From: Gonium pectorale
Taxonomy: Eukaryota > Chlorophyta > Chlorophyceae > Chlamydomonadales > Volvocaceae
Length of the DNA: 53,144 nt
Assembly (NCBI GenBank): GCA_001584585.1
Contig: LSYV01000037.1
Coordinates: 962,743 to 1,015,886, forward strand
Reading direction: 5' to 3'
The notes under the pieces were generated by a model. The model searched no databases. It had not been told where the DNA came from and saw only the letters and a program-made list of their open reading frames with translations. Within the stretch, counting starts at the first letter, position 1. Every line of letters starts with the position of its first letter. Below are positions 46,001 through 53,144 of the stretch, piece after piece. The position numbers and the translations under genes are program-made.

Positions 46001-49000
46001 ATCAAAATCCAGGCCGCCTGGCGCGGCCGGCAGGCGCGCGGCGCGGCTGAGGCGCTGCGGCGCGAGCTCGTGCAGCGGGCCCGCTCCTTTGAGAGGGAGC
46101 TCCGGGCTAGCCTGGAGCTGGACAGCAGCCTGGGGCTGAGCCGTCGTGGCAGCGTCGAGTACAGTGGCAGCCTGTCAGACCGGCTCCGGGAGTCCGAGGA
46201 CGACGAGCCCGAGCCGGGTATGCGAGCATACCTCAACTCCCTCGTCAAGGTGGCCGCTGCAGCGGTCAGCGGGCGGGAGCCGCCCGGCGTGCCACAGCTG
46301 CAGCTGCTGTCTTCCGCGTTGGAGGACCCCACTCCGCGCGGCGCCTGGCTGCGCGCGCGGCTCAGCATGCGGCTGGCGGAGGCGCGCCTGAGATCGTCCT
46401 CGGGCGGCGCCAGCCTGGCAAGCCTAGCTGACTCGCGCAGGCTGGAGGAGCTCTCGCAGGACGATGCCTCGGAGTCCCCCGCCGCTGCCGAGAACGAGGC
46501 AGAGGCCGAGTCAAGCATCGCGGTCAAGCGTCCAGTTCGTCGCCGCAGCGGTGACAGGAACCCGTTCGGGGTACACGGTCAGGCCGCGGCAGAGAGCGAG
46601 GACAGTGCCGGTGGCTACAGCTACAGCCTCGCCAGCGGGTCGGCGGGCGACCGCTCGTCCATGGACGGGCCGGAGTTGGGCCCGCGAGTCGCCTCTGAGG
46701 ACGAGGAGGACGGCATCTCTCCAGAGGTTTGCCCCATGCCAGCTAGCCGCGATCCCGGCAGTGGCGTTGGCTCGCCCGAGAGCGGCGCCGCCAGTAGCCT
46801 GTTCAGTTTCGACAACGGCCCGCTGCGGCGCACTCAGGGTGCCACAAGCAATGGTCCCGGCACCCCCACTTGGACTGCTAAGCCAGCGGCGGCAGCCGCC
46901 GCTGGCAGCGGCAGCAGCGGCAGTGCCAAGTCGGCGGCAGTCCGTGAGCGCTCCTCCGCACCAATGGCAAAACCGCTGCCGAGCCTACCGCCCTTCCCGC
47001 CCTTGCCTCCCCTGAGCGCCAGCGCAGCGCCGTCTCCGGCGGTGCAGCTGCCGGCAAAGCAGGCAAAACCAGCGGGAGCTTCCGCTGCACCCAAGGCAGC
47101 CATCGTCGCGGGCCCGGTGGCGAGCCTTCCGGTGGTGGCGGCGCCCCTCGCGCCGCGCGGTCTAGCCGCTGGCTTCCCCGGCCATCCGCCGGGCTTGTCG
47201 GCTCTGCCCATGGCGGTTGCCCCCGTTAACACGAAATCTTCATCCATCGCGATTCTGCCGGAGCCAAGCTCGCCTGGGGCGATGTCGCCCGGAGGTAACC
47301 AGAGATCTGCTTCACAGGTAGGCCGGAGGTTAACGGGCCTGAGCAAAGTCGGTCGGCCCTGGGGTGTACATCGTGCCTATTGAGATAGTGTATCGTCCCA
47401 TTCCGTCCATCCCTGTTCCGTTCCCCAGTATCCCAGTGGCATCTCCCTGGGTGCGATTTGCCATATCAACGCACAGCTGTAACCCTTGCTTGCCGCCTTC
47501 TCTTGATCCCACCCCCTTCAGCAGCCGGGATCGCCCTCCCAGTCCCCGCGCAAGTTCATGCTGCTGGGCGTCAGCGCGAGCGGCCTGCCCGTCATGCAAG
47601 CTCCTCCGCCCGAGCAGCAGTCCGCCGCCGGACTCGCCTCTCCCACTTTTGATCCCCGGGCTCGCGACTCCATCTCGTCGCGCTTGCCCTCACCCCCCGT
47701 CACCGCCTCGAGCCCAGGCAGCCCCCTGCGCATGTCACATGACAGCAGCCTCCTTGGCAGCACCCCAGGTACCTCTGCGCCCGGGGCCGGCGGCAGCGCC
47801 CGGGGTCGCGGCTCCCAGCCAAGCTCGCCCTCCCAGTCACCTCGGAAGTTCATGCTCCTGGGTGTTAGCGCCAGCGGCCTGCCCGTCATGCAGCAGGAGC
47901 CCCAGCCCGACCAACTGCCCACACCGGCGCTGGCGTCGTCTCCAACGTGTGACCCATGGGCCAACAGCCCGGTGTCACAGCGCATGGGTGGAGTGTATTC
48001 CAGCAGCCCTCTCAGGAGCTCCGCTGAGTCGAGCCACGCACCCGGGAGCTCGGTTGGGCTCGGCTCAGCGCATGGCACCCCCTCTGCCCTCGCCTCGTTC
48101 CTTTCAAGCAGCCACGGCCGCAATCCGTTCCCTCCCTTCGCTGGCGCGGGACCAGGAAGCGGGGCAGCGAGCCCCAACTGGGACGCAAACATTGCGGCGG
48201 CGGTGGCGGCGGCCTCCGCGCCCATGACCCGTCCCCGAGCAAAGCCTGAGGACGGCAGGACGGCTCACTGCGCCTCCCTCAACCGTGTCAGCGGCTCAGG
48301 GGCGTCGCCGCAGGCCCTCCTGCCGGATGCCGCGCGGCGAGTAGGCTCATTGCCGGGCCCCTCAAGCGCTGTCGCATCCACGCCAGTGGGCTTGCCGCAG
48401 TACGGGCGGATGTTGAGCCCTGTAGCCGCGGCATTTATGCGGACGCACGCCGCCTCACCGGGTGCTGCTTCACCCGGATCCCCATCCGCCTGCCTATCCT
48501 TTGGACCTGCCGCCCGCCTATTCAACGCACACGGCACCACGGCCGGGTTGCTGCCAGCTCAGGGGTCAGCTCCAGCCCCCGGCTTGCAACACACGATGAT
48601 GCAAGGAGCCGACGGGGCCGGTCGGCAGGCGCCGCTCCCTCAGCGGCAGCACCTGGGCATCATGGCTCCAGGGCCGGCCCCAGCTCCGACGGAGGATCCC
48701 TGGAGTATTGTCGGCGGCAGTAAGGCTGACCACTTCCGCTCGGCAGCTGCTGCTGTTGCGGCGCAGCAAAGTCAGGACACCAGCGGGGACCTTGATCCGA
48801 CCTGTGATGAGGAGGAGGCATGGGCTGCGCAGGAGGCCATCTCCCGCGGAATGGACCCCACTGCTGTCTTCTATGGAATGGAGGGCGGTACGTTGAGCGG
48901 CCAGGGCTATGGCGACGACATGCAGGCGACGGAGGAGGAGGACGATGGCGATTTTGACTACGATGAGTTAGATGCCGCCGCCCGCTGGTCACAAGCACGT

Positions 49001-49039
49001 TTAGGGTGGGCTGCCGGGGGCACTGGCGCCCAGCACTGA
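40004..49039 (+). CDS. Giant low-complexity protein with four IQ calmodulin-binding motifs
   Basis: Seven exons: 40004-40084, 40138-40309, 40523-42798, 42980-43033, 43177-43650, 43970-47317 and 47522-49039 (TGA). Phases match throughout, giving 2640 residues. The order is a short N-terminus (MSPAATSTMAAPGKR), then a coiled coil at about residues 28-84 (DDQVKALTREMEQLRRKLQ). Next is a very long Ala/Pro/Ser/Gln-rich region with a basic patch (QGFGKALKKLLKVKAW). Four IQ motifs at roughly 45618-46060 follow: IAIQAAWRGLRARR, KLQAAWRGRVARRQ, TMQAAWRGARARLQ and IKIQAAWRGRQARG. The C-terminus is Ser/Pro-rich with a tandem duplicated motif and an acidic end (EEEDDGDFDYDEL). IQ motifs bind calmodulin or related light chains, so a Ca2+-linked scaffold role is inferred. 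There is no motor, kinase or membrane segment. I do not recognise an orthologous family. The second acceptor (CATCAAG/CAA) is unusual but keeps the coiled-coil frame. Confidence 0.72.
47525..47893 (+). repeat. Duplicated peptide motif in the IQ protein
   Basis: A 22-codon block, PSQSPRKFMLLGV followed by SASGLPVMQ, occurs at 47534-47599 and again at 47828-47893, identical at every residue. Weaker similarity extends on both sides: QPGS and QPSS before, and an ALAS...PT.DP pattern after. The DNA copies differ at eight synonymous positions. Confidence 0.95.
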
Positions 49040-51158
49040 TGCCCAGCAGCGTAAGGCCGTCAGCATGGGCAAAGCTTACCTGGGGGATCGTGAATGAGTG
49101 AGGAAAGCATTGCCGTTGGAACAGCGGGTTGATCTTGTTGGGGAGTTCTTGGTGATTGTTGCAGTGCAGCCTGTCCCTCTCGTGCCCTACAACGCGGTGG
49201 CGCTTCAGGTACACATTTTGATGGACCCCGCGTGCGGCGTGTTGCGACGCGGTTGATGCGCAAGGCGAAACAGCTAGTGTTCCATCACCCGCACGGCTGC
49301 CACGCTGCAGTTGCACTACCAGGGTTTTCTGTTCGCGGGTTGGAATAGCAGTCGACGGTTTCGGCGCGTGTATCATGGGAAGGCTCTGCTGCACAGCAGA
49401 GTGTCTGTGCGGCTACAGCGCGATGACCTGATGTGATGCGGTTAGTGTTATGTGCTGTCATGTCGGGAGGTTTACGACCTGCGGTGTCATCCAAACCTGG
49501 GCCTACGGGGTCCACTTCCGGCGTTCTCACAGACCGCATCAGTGCGTCCCAAGCACGGTAGACAAGCTGTAATGAGCCTGCAACAACGCTGTCGACGATA
49601 CGTGCTCATGCATGCCACTCAAGGAATGGAATAAGAGAACCTGACGCCCCGTATGGGGCTGGAAGCAAGAGCTGTGCGGCCGGGCGCCCGCCCGTTGCCT
49701 GTCTGTCTCACCGGGTGAGGCCTGGCCGATGCCAATCCACAGCAAATGTGGCGTGTGGCGCGGCTGTATGCAGGATGTGCGGCCGGGTGAGGGACGTTCG
49801 ACACGCATGTAGGCGCAGCACAGGATGTGTATTGGGCTGCTATAGGGTGGGCTAGATTAGAGGTGCAACCGCTAGCGCAAGGAGGCCTGGCGCCCCGGCC
49901 CTTGAAGGGAAGCCCAGCACCCTGGGGTCAAACCACGGTCAGCCAATTGAAACCAGCGGTAATAAGGGTTGTCACAGAAGCAGGCAGCGATGCGGGTATT
50001 GCCATTTATAATAACATCCCACAGACACACACAGAAGTCGGCACATTCGCATGACGTAACACACAGAAGTCGGCTTTCCCTGCGGGTCCATCCGTAGGAC
50101 CCGCAGCCTCCCGCAGGACCCGCAGCCACAAACCCCTAAGCCCACGGCTGCGGGCCCTGACGTACGGAAACGCGGCATGGCTGCGGTCAACGCGCAACTG
50201 ACCCCTTTCCGCATGCGATTTTCGCCCGTCGGGAGGTGCAACCCCTCATTTAGTGCAAGAAATTGAAAAACTCTTCTGAGCCCCTCTTCAGAGCCCCAGA
50301 AATCCCTCGGGAATGCCTTTCGGGTCGACATTTGGTTCAAAGTTGGTTGAAGGGTTGGTTGGCGAGGTCTGTATGTCACAACGATACCGAGGAGTTATGA
50401 CAAAGTTGTTACCATTCGCATCTTACGATTAATATATGAACTTGCTGAAACGCAGAAAGTCGCGGGATTTCGGGAGGTAGGACACTGCGTAGGGGTAGGC
50501 AACGACAATTTAATTTGCAAGCATGACATGCAAGAGCATCGCATGTTTTCCAGGGTATATCGTGGGCATGCCTGGGGCAGTCGGGGCAGTACAGCTTTGG
50601 TTTCCGGGCCCGTGTTGCTGGTAGACAGTGGTGAAGGTCTAGTTACAGAAACGCACCCAGCGTACGCTGGATTGGGAAGGGCTCCAAATGTACTGCGAAT
50701 TTAGAAGGGCCAGCGAAGGGCCCGGACCGGGCTGCCGAGTCAGCTCGCTGCTAGTAAGGCAAGCAAAACCATAGAGGTATTCTCAAATTGAGTTTGTTCT
50801 CCATTGTATTACTGTTACAACTAAAAGGCTAGGTTTTCTCACCATGCTTACAACAGCCCTCGCGAACATATGCTGCAGCTCTGCCCAGTGCCTCGGCTGG
50901 GAACTCAGGCTACAAGCGTAATACGCGGCCGAGACTCGGCGAGCTTGTCAGCCCTGGCGGGAGTGTACTTCAGGAGCGTCGGCGTCGCAGCCCAGGCCGC
51001 AGCTGTAGGGCGACCTGTTCTCTGGCTTGAGACAACAGTGAACTGTGGTGCGCCCCCGGCCGGGGGCTCCAATTGCTGAGGCATCAGGCTTCGCCTCGCT
51101 GAGCTTCTGCAATCAAGCTCCAAGCCTAAACGGAGGGCAGCAAAACAGCTTCTAAATC
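49040..51158. other. Intergenic region between IQ-protein and CDPK genes
   Basis: About 2.1 kb. TGTAA at about 49569-49573 lies 530 bases after the IQ-protein stop and is a plausible polyadenylation signal. There are short direct repeats near 50027-50075 (ACACAGAAGTCGGC twice) and 50095-50130 (AGGACCCGCAGCC twice). Part of 50230-50860 has lower GC than its surroundings and a non-genic look. The promoter and 5' UTR of the kinase gene should lie just before 51159; no TATA box is clear. Confidence 0.5.
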
Positions 51159-52995
51159 ATGGGGGCCTGCGCATCAAAAAATGCGGCAGTTGGGGGCGAC
51201 CGGCAAGACGCATTTCCCACAGACTCTGCCGCGTCCCTCACAGTGAAGCCGCGATCATCATCTAGTGCCGTTACCGCCAGCACAGGCTCTCAACTGCGTA
51301 CTGCGGCCAAGACCGCTTGGCAGACTTCCGCCCGCAGCCTGCGCAAGAGCATGAGCCGCAGCAGGAGGCGGCAGGACAGCTACCGGGCCCGAACCAGCGG
51401 CAATGCGTCAGACGGAGTCCCTGACGACCGCGACAGTGCGGTCAACGAAGGCCGTCCGGGCGTGCCGCGGGGGCCCTCGACGGCCTCACTCCCACGCCCT
51501 GCCGCCGGACCGGCCCCAAGCCCGTCCGCAAACGCAATCGCCTGGGACGCGCCCAGCGCTCCCATGCCGAACTCCTCGTCCCGACAACGATATCTTCACG
51601 ACACTGCTAAGCAGAACCCAGCGACCGATGAAGATGAAGATGACGACGACGACGTCGTCGACGGCGGCCGCCAAGCGTACGGCACTTACGACAGCTGCGT
51701 GCACAGCTTTCACGTCGCCGCGCAGCAGTCCAACAGCCTGGACGGCCGCCAGGGGATACCGGCGCTGGACAGCCCGCCGGCCGCCTCGCCGGTCGCCTCC
51801 AAGCGCCACGCGGTGGCGCCCGTGGCTGCCGAGGCGGTCGCCGGCGCCGGCCGAGGCGCAGCGAACGGGAGCTCCGCCAGCCTCCGAGCCAGCGCCGCCA
51901 GCCCCGCGCCCGGCAACGCTTGGGGCCCGTCGGCCTCCACCACCGCGCCGCCGCACCAGCCGCCAACACCCCCAGCGCCCCTGCAGCACCGGGCAGACAG
52001 CCTGGCGGCGGCTGCGGGGCGCGACGCCTCTGGCGCCAGCGCCCGGCGGCCGCGTGGGTCAGTGGGCGACGGTGGCTGGGTCAGCAGTCCACAGGTGACA
52101 GCGCCTGCGCCTGCGCCAGCGTCGACGGCTGCTGCAGCGGCGGCAGCCTCGGCCATGCCCCAGTCGTCGTATGTCTCGAAGGGCACCGGGACGTCCTCGC
52201 CCACGTCCACAGCGGCAACTGCGTCCGCGCCGCCATCACCGCCGGCGGCAGCGGCGCCGACCGCCAGCGCCCCGTCCGCGGCGACACCGCCGCAGCCGCC
52301 GGCAGAGCCCTCGGTACAGTGGGTGATTCGGCCCGGGCCGCCAATTGAGACCGCCTATGCGCTGGGCAAGGTCCTCGGAAAGGGCAGCTTCGGCGTGGTG
52401 AGTGTGGGCTGTGGTGGTCCGGGTGTGGGTGCGGATGCGCGCGAGGGCGCGATGCGGGCAGGCGTGGGCGTGGGGCCGGCAGGGGAACCGACTGCCGAAT
52501 GGCCGGGGTGACGCCGCTGTGGATGGCCAGGGCGTGCACCGCGCTCTCTCTCGCGTCGCCCACTCCCATCTGGAACGGCGCGTCCTCGTGTGGCATATCA
52601 GTCACCGAGTCGCCGTGCATCTCCGGAGGCTCGGATCGCCAACTGAGCGGGGCGTGGGCCTCCCGGGCGCCCCGGTCCACGCGGCCTCCCGGCCTCCCCC
52701 CGCCCCGCCCCACCCCGGTGGGCTCCCGCGTGCCCTCGGCCACCCGCCCGCCCACCCTCCACCCTTCCCCGCCCCTTTCCCGCCCCTCCAGGTCCGCGCC
52801 GCCACGCACCTGGCCACCAACTCGCAGGTGGCCGTCAAGACCATCCGCAAGAGCCTGCTGGGCGCCGCGGACGTGAGCAGCCTGCGGCGCGAGGTGGAGA
52901 TCCTGCACCACCTGAGCGGCCACCCCAACATCAGCCAGCTGCTGGGCGTGTTTGAGGAAACCAGCCAGCTGCACTTGGTCATTGAGCTGTACCAG
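51159..52995 (+). CDS. CDPK-like Ser/Thr protein kinase, N-terminal part
   Basis: Exon 1 (51159-52397) and exon 2 (52792-52995) join in phase 0; a GTGGGG donor follows at 52996 and the rest of the gene is missing. The protein starts MGACASK: Gly2 for myristoylation, Cys4 for palmitoylation, as in many plant and algal CDPKs. About 390 residues of Ala/Pro/Ser-rich variable region follow, including a basic block (RKSMSRSRRRQDSYRAR) and an acidic run near codon 155. The kinase domain then starts: YALGKVLGKGSFGVV (Gly-rich loop), VAVKTIRKSLL (ATP-binding Lys), LRREVEILHHLSGHPNISQL (helix C Glu) and LLGVFEETSQLHLVIELYQ. The SGHPNI and HLVIEL wording is typical of the CDPK/CaMK group. EF-hands, if present, lie beyond the window. 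Signalling at a membrane is inferred from the N-terminus. The contig is unreliable from 53071 on. Confidence 0.85.
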
Positions 52996-53070
52996 GTGGG
53001 GCGGGGCGGGGAGCCTGCGCGGCGTGCGGGTTGCCTTCGGGGCTCGCATTTCGAGTGGGTGGGTAAATCG

Positions 53071-53113
53071 CGTAATAACTTCGTATAGCATACATTATAC
53101 GAAGTTAATACGA
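53071..53113. other. 454 paired-end linker containing a loxP site (artefact)
   Basis: The 43 bases match, from memory, the 454 Titanium paired-end linker in its reverse orientation, with a single extra A near the 3' end (GTTAATACGA where the linker has GTTATACGA). Inside it are the loxP arm ATAACTTCGTATA (53074-53086), spacer GCATACAT (53087-53094) and the opposite arm. This is synthetic sequence left from library construction, not algal DNA. Confidence 0.95.
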
Positions 53114-53144
53114 CTTGGTGGATTTGTTGGTCAGTGCAGCTCGG
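53114..53144. other. Sequence beyond the linker, probably not contiguous
   Basis: The last 31 bases follow a mate-pair junction linker. In such reads the two sides come from genomic sites separated by the library insert size, so these bases probably belong elsewhere in the genome. No feature is readable. Confidence 0.8.

Noticed and set aside
52081..53091. 336-codon open frame on the minus strand
   Set aside because: It is antisense to the CDPK-like kinase exons, runs into the 454 linker and has only Arg/Pro/Ala-rich composition expected from GC-rich shadow frames.
53074..53107. Natural recombinase attachment site
   Set aside because: The match to loxP plus the exact 454 linker flanks is far better explained by library adapter.

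Overview
The window is nuclear DNA from a green alga, most likely a colonial volvocine such as Gonium pectorale. The evidence is a GC-rich, intron-dense sequence with many short introns (typically GTGAGT or GTGCGT donors and CAG acceptors), proteins full of Ala, Gly, Pro and Ser low-complexity tracts, and plant/algal families: an XB3-type ankyrin-RING ligase, a SET-domain methyltransferase with a transit-like leader, a CDPK-type kinase and a kinesin-4-like motor. The species is an inference. It rests partly on a 454 paired-end linker near the right end, which fits a genome assembled from 454 mate pairs. There are no operons, CRISPR arrays, rRNA genes or convincing tRNAs.

Layout, left to right: (1) 131-3244 (+), 3' part of a multi-C2-domain protein; (2) 6277-8890 (-), patatin-like phospholipase, 5' end unresolved; (3) 12385-15146 (+), small unrecognised protein with an acidic C-terminus; (4) 17816-20020 (-), ankyrin-repeat/RING E3 ligase with a myristoylation-type start; (5) 21917-26328 (-), SET-domain lysine methyltransferase of about 821 residues; (6) 27420-33271 (-), kinesin-4-like motor in 20 mapped exons with a C-terminal domain I do not recognise; (7) 35039-37281 (+), myeloid-leukemia-factor (MLF) family protein; (8) 40004-49039 (+), predicted 2640-residue low-complexity protein with four IQ motifs and a duplicated C-terminal motif; (9) 51159-52995 (+), N-terminal part of a CDPK-like kinase, cut by the end of the contig.

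Exon models were built by hand from splice sites. Each internal join was checked so that reading-frame phase carries across the intron. That works for nearly every join, including all 20 mapped kinesin exons and all 7 exons of the IQ protein. Unresolved points are the 5' exons of the C2, patatin, gene-3 and kinesin models and one join in the MLF gene.

The genes are independent nuclear transcription units. Some share loose themes: membrane and lipid/Ca2+ (C2, patatin, CDPK, IQ/calmodulin), protein modification (RING, SET, CDPK) and cytoskeleton (kinesin). Nothing here shows that they act together. The most unusual biology candidates are the kinesin C-terminal domain and the IQ protein's duplicated peptide motifs, whose copies differ only (motif A) or almost only (motif B core) by synonymous changes. 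The most clear-cut oddity is technical: a loxP-containing sequencing linker embedded at 53071-53113, so the last 31 bases should not be trusted as contiguous.
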